From contig CBDHGD010000006.1 of the NCBI GenBank assembly GCA_965262875.1, positions 1 through 64,000 of the forward strand: 64,000 nt of DNA, written 5' to 3'. Both the position numbers and the translations under genes were made by a program. Under the pieces are notes generated by a model. It was not told where the DNA came from. It worked only from the letters and a program-made list of their open reading frames with translations, and ran no database searches. This document shows, in pieces, positions 33,317 through 42,316 of the stretch. The stretch is from JBALVT01 sp965262875. Its GTDB lineage: Bacteria; Pseudomonadota; Gammaproteobacteria; Pseudomonadales; Halieaceae. Within the stretch, counting starts at the first letter, position 1. Each line of letters begins with the position of its first letter.

Positions 33317-35086
33317 TTAATTCGAAAATAGCTTAGCCTGAGCCAACGTCTCAATTGGGGTTAGGTCTACAGTTTCCGAATTTTTCCGAACAGGGTATTG
33401 ATCGCCGAATGCGGATAATTCGGCTTGATTAGGAATACGAATTCTTACAAACGGACGGCCTTGGTATTCAGCATGATCAATAGTCGTCGCAATTTGTGTT
33501 TTTAGAGGCTCTGCAATAGTTTTTTTAGCCAACTCAATAAGCAACCTTTTGACATAGCTTTCAATGTCCAATCCCATCGTTTTAAGATCAAAATCAAGCC
33601 CTACAAAATAGACATTCCCAATCTGGATGGGGCTTTGACCCGTCTGCATGCTGATGCGTTCTGAAGCTGCCAGATTATCGGCAACACCTAAATATATGAA
33701 ACCATCTTGCCCTGGGTGACTATTTGCTATCGCACACGCAGTTCGAGCCAGCTTTTCAAACATATTTTCATCCAAAACTGGGGGGGTGCTTAGGCGGCAA
33801 ATACCTGCCTTAAACTCATACCGACTGGCTTCGTATTTTGCCCGTCGCAAAGAGTTTTCCAGATCCACAATGAGAGAATGCGCGCCACCAAATGCAGCAA
33901 CGTCCTTTTTCACAAACGATGGCTGAATTAGGCCCTGTATTACTGCGATATTGCGGAGCCTGTCAGCAGTGGTTGAATGGTGTGCCGAGCGTATCATGAG
34001 CTTCTGCGAGTTTTCAAGAGCCGTTCTTATGATTGAAAGCTTGTCTGCGTACATTCCTTGTTTAGACATAAGATTGTGGAACGCAAAAAACACCGCAAAA
34101 AATGTTGTCCTTGCCGCGTTGCGCTTTTTTTCATGCACGCAATCTCGAAACGATTGAAAGGTGTCAGACTCAAAAACTGCACGGATTGAACCAATTGTGG
34201 TAATTATTTCCGATTTTAGTCGTTCAGGGCCGTATGCCAACAGCGCCACATTTATTGCTTCAAATTGGGTAGAGCCTTTTTGGAAGTAACTATCAAAAAC
34301 TTCCCTGCTCGCATTAAGTGGCTCAGCATTGAGAATTGATATCGCTAGGTCAGAAATTAACTGCTCATCTTCGCTGCGGGCCAAGTCATTTGCTACAATG
34401 ATACCATGTTTACACCAAAATACTTCGGATGCATCTATTCCATAGCGTTGCTTTTCCCTAGGTGTATCAAAGCTTACTTCTGGCATTTCGTTTAACGTCA
34501 AGATGTCAGGAGATGAATCACCGCGTAAATTAAATGCCAGTTTCCGGACAAACTCGGATAGTTCAGATACCAGCCCCGCTTGCCGTTGTTCTTGTGGGCT
34601 CAGTTGCCGACCGCCGCTATTAATTCTGCCAAAAACATCGTTAATTCGATCTTCGTTTCCATCACTGTCGATAGTCACAGCCAGTTGATATTCTAGGAAT
34701 TTTGCACACTGTTCGGCATCCATTCTGGTGACATCACTATCAAACTCAGTAAATTTTCCTTCCTTAAGCTCAAGTTGCGCACGGGTCGACTGTTCCAAAT
34801 CGAAGCATAGCCCATCTTCGTCGACAAACTGATGCTCAATATACGAGAAAATGGCGTTCAATCTTTGCATACCATCGATTATCTCCAAGCGATCTTCGTC
34901 CACATTGAATTTCGCGAACATAAATAGAGGGATAGGTAACTCATTCTGGACGGAATTTATCAGATGCATCTTTTCCCTAGATGACCAGACTAATTTCCGC
35001 TGATACTTTCTATTCACCGAAAGTTTTTTGGCGGCATACAGTCTGTAAGCTTCTTGAATGCTCATTCCGCGCGGTGTTAATGACAT
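33317..35086 (-). CDS. DUF262 domain protein with C-terminal AlbA_2/Schlafen-like domain
   Basis: The 589-residue protein starts at ATG with AAGGA upstream. Residues ~10-180 are DUF262 (ParB-like NTPase fold of GmrSD and BrxU enzymes): 'NRKYQRKLVWSSREKMHLIN', 'ELPIPLFMF', 'LEIIDGMQRLNAIFSYI' and 'VFGRINSGGRQLSPQEQRQA'. The usual DGQQR is DGMQR here. The C-terminal ~160 residues ('CAIANSHPGQDGFIYLGVAD' and 'YQGRPFVRIRIPNQAELSAF') resemble AlbA_2, seen in Schlafen-like nucleic-acid proteins. No HNH (GmrD-type) nuclease domain is visible. A phage-defence role, perhaps against modified DNA, is inferred. Confidence 0.75.
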   Translation of the reverse strand: MSLTPRGMSIQEAYRLYAAKKLSVNRKYQRKLVWSSREKMHLINSVQNELPIPLFMFAKFNVDEDRLEIIDGMQRLNAIFSYIEHQFVDEDGLCFDLEQSTRAQLELKEGKFTEFDSDVTRMDAEQCAKFLEYQLAVTIDSDGNEDRINDVFGRINSGGRQLSPQEQRQAGLVSELSEFVRKLAFNLRGDSSPDILTLNEMPEVSFDTPREKQRYGIDASEVFWCKHGIIVANDLARSEDEQLISDLAISILNAEPLNASREVFDSYFQKGSTQFEAINVALLAYGPERLKSEIITTIGSIRAVFESDTFQSFRDCVHEKKRNAARTTFFAVFFAFHNLMSKQGMYADKLSIIRTALENSQKLMIRSAHHSTTADRLRNIAVIQGLIQPSFVKKDVAAFGGAHSLIVDLENSLRRAKYEASRYEFKAGICRLSTPPVLDENMFEKLARTACAIANSHPGQDGFIYLGVADNLAASERISMQTGQSPIQIGNVYFVGLDFDLKTMGLDIESYVKRLLIELAKKTIAEPLKTQIATTIDHAEYQGRPFVRIRIPNQAELSAFGDQYPVRKNSETVDLTPIETLAQAKLFSN

Positions 35087-35481
35087 CTAGCAGGTTCCTT
35101 ATACTTTTGTTTGCACACTGGCCGAACACTTGCGATTCAGCAAGTATGTGAGTCGTAAAAAGTGCGCTTACCTCATTGGAAGGATTGTTTGGGGCGGAAA
35201 TGTGCAATTTTGCAAAGTTCGGTTTCTGCGAAGAGCGGGCCTTGTTGATAAACGCAGCGAGTGTCCAGTCTCCGCCCTCTTTAGCATTCACGGCCTATTC
35301 TGTTGAGTACTAGTTACAATATACAATTGGGACGATTACTAAAACCACTACATCGTATGGTGTGTTTTTCAAAAGCGCAGTATAAGCCAACCAATCATGT
35401 TCTCGCCCAAGCAACTTTTCTCAACGAATTCTTGATTTGTTCTTTTTCTTCTGGTCTATGTAGGATGTTGGAGGCGAGAAA
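35087..35481. other. Divergent intergenic region between DUF262 and methyltransferase genes
   Basis: I see no credible gene here; the open frames are short and shadow the flanking genes. The region is AT-rich near 35300-35460 and should contain the divergent promoters of the DUF262 gene and the restriction-modification pair. Confidence 0.4.
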
Positions 35482-36630
35482 ATGGCACGAACATTTTATG
35501 AATTTTTTGCGGGTGGGGGTATGGCTCGCGCTGGCCTTGGGCCGGGCTGGACTTGTCTCTTTGCAAATGATTTTGATCATAAAAAGGCGGTTACTTATCG
35601 CGAAAATTGGGGTGGCAACCATTTTATCGTTGACGATATCAGGAATGTTGCACCTGAGGAGATGCCGGGTCAGCCTGATTTAGTATGGGGCTCATTTCCC
35701 TGCCAAGATCTCTCTTTAGCTGGTGGAGGCGCAGGACTAAAGGGCGACCGATCTGGCACTTTTTGGCCATTCATTGCGCATATACAAGCGCTAAGGGATG
35801 ATAAACGTGCGCCATCGGTAATTGCATTGGAGAATGTTCTCGGCACCTTAACATCACATGGTGGAAAAGATTTCACGGCAATCTGTCAGGCATTATTTGA
35901 CCTTGGTTATACCTTCGGAGCGATCGTCGTGGACGCTGTTCATTTTGTTCCGCAATCGCGGCCACGTCTGTTTGTTATCGCTATACGAAATGACATCTCA
36001 ATCTCTCCCTTAAACGTGGATGAGCCCCCAAAAGGGCCTTGGCATACTAAATCTCTTAAAAGATCTTTTGATCGGCTACCCAAAGAACTCCAACAAAATT
36101 GGCAATGGTGGCAATTACCCAATCCCCCCAAGCGCACGGAAAAATTTGCGGACTTAGTAGAAGAAAACCCTACTTCGACGAGATGGCATTCCAGTGCAGA
36201 AACCACTGCTCTCTTATCCATGATGTCGGAGGTCAATCTTGCGAAAGTTGAGACGGCTAGAGCATCAGGAGTGAAGATGGTAGGGACTATTTATAAACGC
36301 ACTCGGCACGAACACGGCATTAAGGTTCAGCGTGCAGAAGTTCGATTTGACGAGATTGCGGGGTGTTTGAGAACACCAGCTGGCGGTTCTTCCCGGCAAT
36401 TAATCATGATAGTTGAAGGCAATAAAATTCGTTCTCGGTTGATTTCCACTCGAGAAACCGCAAGGTTGATGGGGTTGCCTGACACGTATGCTTTACCTGA
36501 GCGGTACAATGAAGCTTACCACATCACCGGAGACGGTGTTGCCGTTCCAGTTGTTAGGTTTATCGCCAGTCACCTACTCGAACGACTAGTTTCAAATGCA
36601 AGATCAACAAAAAGTAGAGTAGTCACGTGA
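35482..36630 (+). CDS. DNA (cytosine-5) methyltransferase
   Basis: The 382-residue enzyme has the C5-MTase motifs in order: motif I 'TFYEFFAGGGMARAGLG', motif IV 'GSFPCQDLSLAGGG' with catalytic Cys74, motif VI 'VIALENVLGTL', motif VIII 'PQSRPRLFVIAI', and C-terminal motifs IX-X ('RLISTRETARLMGLPDTYAL', 'AYHITGDGVAVPVVRFIASH'). GGAGG lies seven bases before the ATG. It overlaps the following nuclease gene by four bases and should protect host DNA from it. The recognition sequence cannot be deduced. Confidence 0.93.
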   Translation: MARTFYEFFAGGGMARAGLGPGWTCLFANDFDHKKAVTYRENWGGNHFIVDDIRNVAPEEMPGQPDLVWGSFPCQDLSLAGGGAGLKGDRSGTFWPFIAHIQALRDDKRAPSVIALENVLGTLTSHGGKDFTAICQALFDLGYTFGAIVVDAVHFVPQSRPRLFVIAIRNDISISPLNVDEPPKGPWHTKSLKRSFDRLPKELQQNWQWWQLPNPPKRTEKFADLVEENPTSTRWHSSAETTALLSMMSEVNLAKVETARASGVKMVGTIYKRTRHEHGIKVQRAEVRFDEIAGCLRTPAGGSSRQLIMIVEGNKIRSRLISTRETARLMGLPDTYALPERYNEAYHITGDGVAVPVVRFIASHLLERLVSNARSTKSRVVT

Positions 36631-37439
36631 GTGAAATTCCATGTGAAAAAAATGCTGAGCTTCGTAAAAAAATATTAGCATTTGCCGAAGTTCTTAAAAC
36701 TGAAGCCCATACTCTCGGCGATCACGGCTTGGATAAACATGATTTTTATCAATCAGGACTATTCCGAGGGACAATTGAGCGTATACGTGGTCAGTTTTCA
36801 GCGGCAATGAAGGAGAAGCGTAACTTTGTTGCTTTGGTGCTTTCCCATATGCAAGATGAAGGGTTTATATCCGATTGGGGATCCGCTGGCGAAGCAAACA
36901 GACACGATTATTATGTTGAATTGAAGAATGGTCGAACTGCTATCATAGAATTGAAGGGATGCTTGGATGGGAACAACACCAATATATTTGAACGTCCGCC
37001 TCATGCTGATGAGTTCATCATATGGAGCATCTGCAGCAACCCTGGAGCAGACCCCCGCCATAATGTGTGGTCTGGCATTCATACACGCCTTAGCGCCGAA
37101 ATGATTGATAGAAAGCAGCAGATCGATGGTTTGGTTGTTTGGGATTGGATTTGCGGTACAATGGCACGCCCCTGTCCAAAACTGCTGTTAGATGGAAATC
37201 GCTTAACCAATATTGGGCAATACAAACTACCTCCGCCATGCATTTATTTGTTTCCCTCGACGGTTCCTAGTCCGCGAAACAATCCAAACCCTCGCGTAAA
37301 TTCACTTAAAGATATCGGTATTTTAGAAGCCATGCAACTTTGCTTTGGTGGAAAAGAAAATGAGTTAAATACTGTAGAAATCAAGGTTGCTCACAAAGAA
37401 GCTGATACTGTACGCACTACTAGACCTGCTTCACAATAG
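36627..37439 (+). CDS. Type II-like restriction endonuclease (PD-(D/E)XK), C-terminus altered by IS5
   Basis: The 270-residue protein starts at a GTG overlapping the methyltransferase stop. It has 'RHDYYVELKNGRTAIIELKG', with Asp94 and Glu108-Leu-Lys110 forming a PD-(D/E)XK site, and a downstream 'IDGLVVWDWICGTMARPCPK'. IS5 copy E inserted at 37422 with an ACT duplication. Rejoining at 38395 gives a native tail of about 21 residues after ...RTT (ending at a TGA at 38455-38457), now replaced by RPASQ. The catalytic region is intact, so activity may survive. Identification as the cognate nuclease is from context and motif. Confidence 0.7.
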   Translation: MSEIPCEKNAELRKKILAFAEVLKTEAHTLGDHGLDKHDFYQSGLFRGTIERIRGQFSAAMKEKRNFVALVLSHMQDEGFISDWGSAGEANRHDYYVELKNGRTAIIELKGCLDGNNTNIFERPPHADEFIIWSICSNPGADPRHNVWSGIHTRLSAEMIDRKQQIDGLVVWDWICGTMARPCPKLLLDGNRLTNIGQYKLPPPCIYLFPSTVPSPRNNPNPRVNSLKDIGILEAMQLCFGGKENELNTVEIKVAHKEADTVRTTRPASQ

Positions 37440-38391
37440 GTTATTTTTATGCGAGGAAGTGCCTGGAGGTATCATTTTATGAAAGCTTTGAAGATTTTAA
37501 GTGCACAACCTGCATTGTTTTTTCGACTATCGGGCATCCGCCTTACAGATTTCAACGCCCTGGTTGCGACACTTCATCCGATCTGGTTGAAAAGTGAGGA
37601 GAAACGCCTGTCCCGCAAAGACAGGCAACGTGCGATTGGGGGTGGGATGAACTATCGCCTGGAGTTCGCAGAACAGCTTCTGCTCTGCCTGATGTATTAC
37701 CGAACCTATACCAGCCATGCTTTTATGGGGCTTGTATTCAATGTATCCTCTCCGACAGTTTGCCGCCGCATTCAAGCCATGACAGAGTTGATGGCAGGCC
37801 ATTTTCGGATGCCTGAACGTAAAGTAAAGTTGTCGGAAGTGGAAAAGGCTGATCTGCTTTACCTGATGATTGATGGTACTGAGCGTCCAGTTCAACGGCC
37901 CGGGAAGCCCTCGGCTCGAAAAGCAAAATATTCTGGCAAGAAAAAGAAGCACACGGCGTCCCACCAGATCATCACAGATGACAAGAAGTGTATACTGGCT
38001 GTTGGATGCGCCCATGACGGGCGCAAACATGACAAGCGTATTTATGATGAGACCCGCGTGGATAGGCCCCCTGATATACTTACCCTTGGGGATTTAGGAT
38101 ATCTGGGGACATCACTGGAAATCCCCCTGAAAACATCAAAGAAAAAACCACTTACGAAAGAAGAACAAGAATACAATACATGGCATTCAAAACTACGCAT
38201 TGGCGTAGAGCACGGTATTGGCCGCATGAAAAAGTTCAATATATTTTCGGATATTCACCGCAACAACCAACAACAAAACATGATTGCCAAGAATGTCGGA
38301 GCACTCGCAAATATGAATTTGAAAACAGTTTGAAAAAACGGGTGGGGATACTTGTGTCTAAAAATATTCGACCCTATTATGAATCGGGTCT
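37422..38391 (+). mobile_element. IS5-family 970-bp element, copy E
   Basis: A complete copy in the opposite orientation to the other copies. It has a perfect 3-bp target duplication ACT (37419-37421 and 38392-38394), which defines the element length and the ANT target type. It interrupts the 3' end of the restriction endonuclease gene. Confidence 0.94.
37449..38333 (+). CDS. IS5-family transposase, copy E
   Basis: The 294-residue product is identical in sequence to copies A and C, with the same DDE residues. One silent region differs near the 3' end (TTTGAAAAAACGG here against TTTGACAAAACGG-type in other copies, outside the gene). Confidence 0.93.
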   Translation: MRGSAWRYHFMKALKILSAQPALFFRLSGIRLTDFNALVATLHPIWLKSEEKRLSRKDRQRAIGGGMNYRLEFAEQLLLCLMYYRTYTSHAFMGLVFNVSSPTVCRRIQAMTELMAGHFRMPERKVKLSEVEKADLLYLMIDGTERPVQRPGKPSARKAKYSGKKKKHTASHQIITDDKKCILAVGCAHDGRKHDKRIYDETRVDRPPDILTLGDLGYLGTSLEIPLKTSKKKPLTKEEQEYNTWHSKLRIGVEHGIGRMKKFNIFSDIHRNNQQQNMIAKNVGALANMNLKTV

Positions 38392-38776
38392 ACTACAATT
38401 TCTCGGGACGGCATTGTTCAAAAAACTACAAACCAAACCCCCATTCGACGATCTTGATAAGCTTTAGAAGAGAGCAATACGAAGTTTTCAACGGGCATTG
38501 TGTTGAAAACCATGATTGGAGTCCTACTGGGATTGAATCTGGGCGCATCATCCCCTCTGAATGTCCGCTTCCTCAACTGTGGCATAATTATTCACACTCG
38601 CAACGAAGGTCTCCTTTCCGCCCTTAGTGCCGAATGTCATCTTTTGCATAGTAGTCACTATGTCCACATTGCCGACCTTGTGCTGGTTTGAATGATAGAG
38701 GGTGATGCAACTATTTAATCTGGGGCGATGGTTTCAGATATTATATGCAATAATATCATTCCGTATCGCTTTCCAT
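38392..38776. other. Restriction enzyme 3' tail and following noncoding DNA
   Basis: Bases 38392-38457 are the severed 3' end of the endonuclease gene (ACT duplication, then 20 codons and TGA). The rest up to 38776 holds no recognised gene; short frames of 63-91 codons lack plausible composition. Confidence 0.6.
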
Positions 38777-38998
38777 TTAAGCGGACTTTTTAATTTCTGA
38801 CACACCGCTATCAAGATCATCCCAAAGTGATTGTACCTGCTCAAGAGCGTTTATATCCACTTGGGATATACTTGTATCGTCTGTAATTTCGCTGGCCCCT
38901 GCCTTCATCACAACATCCTCAAACTCTGGTCGATCTGGTGTCTCTAAATTTTCAGGATAAGGCAAAGAAAAACCATTTTGGGATTTCATCAACTGAAT
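38777..38998 (-). pseudogene. C-terminal remnant of an unknown gene cut by IS5
   Basis: The minus-strand frame is open from the IS5 edge and reads ...QLMKSQNGFSLPYPENLETP, ending in 'LWDDLDSGVSEIKKSA'. It is acidic and about 73 codons long. The start has been lost upstream in IS5 copy C. No family is recognised. Confidence 0.45.
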
Positions 38999-39968
38999 AG
39001 GCCCGATTCACAATAGGGTCGAATATTTTTAGACACAAGTATCCCCACCCGTTTTGTCAAACTGTTTTCAAATTCATATTTGCGAGTGCTCCGACATTCT
39101 TGGCAATCATGTTTTGTTGTTGGTTGTTGCGGTGAATATCCGAAAATATATTGAACTTTTTCATGCGGCCAATACCGTGCTCTACGCCAATGCGTAGTTT
39201 TGAATGCCATGTATTGTATTCTTGTTCTTCTTTCGTAAGTGGTTTTTTCTTTGATGTTTTCAGGGGGATTTCCAGTGATGTCCCCAGATATCCTAAATCC
39301 CCAAGGGTAAGTATATCAGGGGGCCTATCCACGCGGGTCTCATCATAAATACGCTTGTCATGTTTGCGCCCGTCATGGGCGCATCCAACAGCCAGTATAC
39401 ACTTCTTGTCATCTGTGATGATCTGGTGGGACGCCGTGTGCTTCTTTTTCTTGCCAGAATATTTTGCTTTTCGAGCCGAGGGCTTCCCGGGCCGTTGAAC
39501 TGGACGCTCAGTACCATCAATCATCAGGTAAAGCAGATCAGCCTTTTCCACTTCCGACAACTTTACTTTACGTTCAGGCATCCGAAAATGGCCTGCCATC
39601 AACTCTGTCATGGCTTGAATGCGGCGGCAAACTGTCGGAGAGGATACATTGAATACAAGCCCCATAAAAGCATGGCTGGTATAGGTTCGGTAATACATCA
39701 GGCAGAGCAGAAGCTGTTCTGCGAACTCCAGGCGATAGTTCATCCCACCCCCAATCGCACGTTGCCTGTCTTTGCGGGACAGGCGTTTCTCCTCACTTTT
39801 CAACCAGATCGGATGAAGTGTCGCAACCAGGGCGTTGAAATCTGTAAGGCGGATGCCCGATAGTCGAAAAAACAATGCAGGTTGTGCACTTAAAATCTTC
39901 AAAGCTTTCATAAAATGATACCTCCAGGCACTTCCTCGCATAAAAATAACCTATTGTGAAGCAGGTCT
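38999..39968 (-). mobile_element. IS5-family 970-bp element, copy C
   Basis: A complete copy with one changed base in its left repeat (AGGCCCG instead of AGACCCG). Flanking triplets are AAT on the left and ATT on the right, so they do not match. It truncates the small ORF to its left. Confidence 0.92.
39057..39941 (-). CDS. IS5-family transposase, copy C
   Basis: The 294-residue product is identical to copies A and E. The gene is complete and could supply transposase in trans to the broken copies. Confidence 0.93.
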   Translation of the reverse strand: MRGSAWRYHFMKALKILSAQPALFFRLSGIRLTDFNALVATLHPIWLKSEEKRLSRKDRQRAIGGGMNYRLEFAEQLLLCLMYYRTYTSHAFMGLVFNVSSPTVCRRIQAMTELMAGHFRMPERKVKLSEVEKADLLYLMIDGTERPVQRPGKPSARKAKYSGKKKKHTASHQIITDDKKCILAVGCAHDGRKHDKRIYDETRVDRPPDILTLGDLGYLGTSLEIPLKTSKKKPLTKEEQEYNTWHSKLRIGVEHGIGRMKKFNIFSDIHRNNQQQNMIAKNVGALANMNLKTV

Positions 39969-40013
39969 ATTATTTCCCACTAATAAAGTTACAATTTCGC
40001 ACGGCCATCCACA

Positions 40014-41813
40014 TTACTTTTCCAACTCCAACTCCAACTCCAACACCCAGGCCGGCAACCGTTGCGATGGTGGTTGCGGTATCGGCAGGTTATCAGGGTA
40101 ATCTAGCAAATTATCTTGCAAGATCGTTACACCTTTTGGCGCCTCTCCGTGTGCAGCAAAGGGGTGTTCGATGTCGGCCTGCGCACCCTCTTGCGCAAGA
40201 GCGCCTTCGTCACCGGATGCGACCGTTGCCGATGATATCCCTTCTGGATCGCCCTCACTCGTATCACCCTCTTGCCCTACGATCGGGCCGACTTCCTCTT
40301 CTGGTGCCTCAGACCCTGCGCCCGAAACGCGCGTCTCATCCATGATGGTCGTCTCACCCTTGGACAATCCCGCCTCACCTGCTGTCCCGTCCGGTTCCGT
40401 CATCTCAACAGATAATTCTCCTTGCGTACCTTGTCCCTCTGATCCCTGATCGGCCTGAACCTTCTCCTCACTCTCGGTTGTATCGGGCAGGACAGAGGGT
40501 TCAGTTTCTGCCTCACCAGGTCGATCCGATGCTCCCCCAACCGCGTCCTGCCCCGTGTCCACCGGCTCCTTGGCAGAAGGCTCCTCTCCCGTCCCACTGG
40601 CATCACCCGCCCTGTCGGCCCCATCGTCACCTTTCTCTGAGAACTCTCCCTTCCCATCGCTTTCAGAAGGTTGGTTGCTGCCTTCGCCCTCAGTCGGGTT
40701 TTCACCGGCACTCCCTTCGCTATCGGGGGCTGTAGGGCCTTCACCGTCACCTTCGGTTGACCCGCCACCCGATCTGCCTGCGTCACCGTCACTCTTTGAG
40801 TCACCGCCCCCCGGCTCGCCCTTACTGCCATCCAGGCTTTCGCTTTCACCCGTCGCCCCATCGTTACCGCTTGTCTCACCGTCGTCTAAAATCTCGTCCT
40901 GTGCAGTTTCTTTCTCCTCTTCGGTCGGTGGATTTTCAGGCAAAGATTGCGCATCCTCTCCCCTCAAAAGCGCGAGAGGCGAAGGCAGCGGGTCAAGAAA
41001 CTCAATAGGAGCAACAAACGCAAGAAACCATGCAACAAGGCCCGCCGAAATCATATGCCACGTCAAGCCCGCAAGAGCATCCAGTCGCCAGCGCATTTGA
41101 CTTATCGGGGCCAGGGCCACTGTTGCGTCCAAACTAGGCCAAAGTGCCCCTTCGTGTCGCAGGATTGCCAAGATTTCCCGCGCGATGGCCCCATTGTCCT
41201 CCAATGAATGCGCCGTGGCCAAGCCTACGTCGATGCGCGACTGATGGCGCAGGTCATATACGGCATCCTGCCCAGTTCTGGCCCGTTTTAGTGTAATAGC
41301 GACAAACAGTCCGACAGCTACATGATCACCGCCATTTAGTCCAAAGGATCGCCAAAGTAGAACCGCGCCAGGAACGAGAACCACAGCTACAAACAACGCG
41401 GAAATAGGCAGCCCCCGCAGCGACAGAGAAACCAAAAGCCCGCCGCAAACACACAGGCTTGATACCAAAAGATGCGTACCGCAAAACACCTCGCGCTCGA
41501 CTTTAGATAATTGCGATACGTCGCTTGTGCCCGCGTGGTCATAGTCTGCATGCCGTGCTCGAAGACGCCGGAGCCGAGCCATTCCCACAAAAAGAACAAA
41601 AGCGCCTACCGCCGCCGTGAGTAAACCAAAGGCCAAACCCCAATCCAGTAGGCCCGCATGTCGGCCCGCCGCAGCCCAGGCAAGAAACACCGATGCCCCC
41701 CAGACCCCCAAAAGAGCCGATGGTCCGGCGAACTTCCAGAAATGTTGGATGTAATGCGAAAAGAGCGTAAATTGATTAATTGGCGGTCGCCTTAGAATAG
41801 ATTTGTTGTCCAT
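40014..41813 (-). CDS. Membrane protein with long acidic low-complexity tail
   Basis: The 599-residue protein has six or more hydrophobic segments in its first ~290 residues, for example 'GPSALLGVWGASVFLAWAAA', 'LAFGLLTAAVGAFVLFVGMA', 'LLVSSLCVCGGLLVSLSL' and 'MISAGLVAWFLAFVAPI'. A ~260-residue tail rich in Glu, Asp, Gly, Ser and Pro follows, ending in 'PAWVLELELELEK', encoded by a hexanucleotide repeat. The tail has almost no aromatic residues until the last 40. I recognise no family. Its base composition is backbone-like (GC-rich), unlike the defence genes to its left. Confidence 0.7.
   Translation of the reverse strand: MDNKSILRRPPINQFTLFSHYIQHFWKFAGPSALLGVWGASVFLAWAAAGRHAGLLDWGLAFGLLTAAVGAFVLFVGMARLRRLRARHADYDHAGTSDVSQLSKVEREVFCGTHLLVSSLCVCGGLLVSLSLRGLPISALFVAVVLVPGAVLLWRSFGLNGGDHVAVGLFVAITLKRARTGQDAVYDLRHQSRIDVGLATAHSLEDNGAIAREILAILRHEGALWPSLDATVALAPISQMRWRLDALAGLTWHMISAGLVAWFLAFVAPIEFLDPLPSPLALLRGEDAQSLPENPPTEEEKETAQDEILDDGETSGNDGATGESESLDGSKGEPGGGDSKSDGDAGRSGGGSTEGDGEGPTAPDSEGSAGENPTEGEGSNQPSESDGKGEFSEKGDDGADRAGDASGTGEEPSAKEPVDTGQDAVGGASDRPGEAETEPSVLPDTTESEEKVQADQGSEGQGTQGELSVEMTEPDGTAGEAGLSKGETTIMDETRVSGAGSEAPEEEVGPIVGQEGDTSEGDPEGISSATVASGDEGALAQEGAQADIEHPFAAHGEAPKGVTILQDNLLDYPDNLPIPQPPSQRLPAWVLELELELEK
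40021..40044 (+). repeat. Four TCCAAC hexanucleotide repeats
   Basis: TCCAAC occurs four times in tandem inside the 3' end of the acidic-tail gene, coding for the repeated Leu-Glu pairs at its C-terminus. Changes in copy number would add or remove LE pairs without breaking the frame. Confidence 0.85.
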
Positions 41814-41856
41814 TAATCACGATTTTAGCTCCATGGACAAGGCACGAGTTTGATCT

Positions 41857-41915
41857 TGTCAAAAACATTACAGATGCAATGTTACATAAAGCGGTCATAT
41901 CCCATGTTATCGACA
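41857..41915 (-). mobile_element. 59-bp internally deleted derivative of the IS1202-like element
   Basis: TGTCAAAAACATT (41857-41869) equals the inverted right end of the element at 27568-28988. It is joined directly to its inverted left end, bases 41870-41915, which contain GCAATGTTACATAAAGCGGT and end TTATCGACA. All internal sequence is missing. No matching 16-bp repeats flank it. Confidence 0.8.
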
Positions 41916-42144
41916 GAAAAAATCTTGCGCGCAGCGCGTTGTTTGCGGTGCCTGGCCCGTCACGCGCGGGATCCGCCGGTCCTGATTCTATCTGCAAAGT
42001 TGAACCTATGCTTGAGAAACGCACAAGATGTGGGTATCACTGTCCCTAAAGAATCCAGATAAAGGGAGGCAGAGCAGTAGAAACCCCGCAATAAACCACT
42101 TAAAACCGAAAAACCGCGCAGAGATTGCACGGCATTAAGGTTAT

Positions 42145-42196
42145 GGTCAGGCCAAAAAAACTAAATAGACCCTTGTTTTTTAGCCTGCCCTGACCC
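42145..42196. other. Inverted repeat upstream of repC
   Basis: GGTCAGGC at 42145 can pair with GCCTGCCCTGACC at 42183-42195 around an A/T-rich loop containing AAAAAAACTAA and TTGTTTTTTAG. In repABC plasmids a small antisense RNA is encoded just upstream of repC, and this structure could belong to such a regulator or be a terminator. No repA or repB is present nearby. Confidence 0.35.
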
Positions 42197-42316
42197 GCTT
42201 TTCAAGTCAAAAGTGACCTTTTGGCGATGAAATTCTGTGTGCCTGCGATTTTTGCGCCTCAATCGCGGCGTGATGCCCAATGAAAAGCATCACAAAAACA
42301 GAAAAGAGGGACAGCA

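Noticed and set aside
40171..41100. Plus-strand Ser/Pro-rich frames opposite the acidic-tail gene
   Set aside because: They are the antisense of the acidic low-complexity tail; no start sites or domains.
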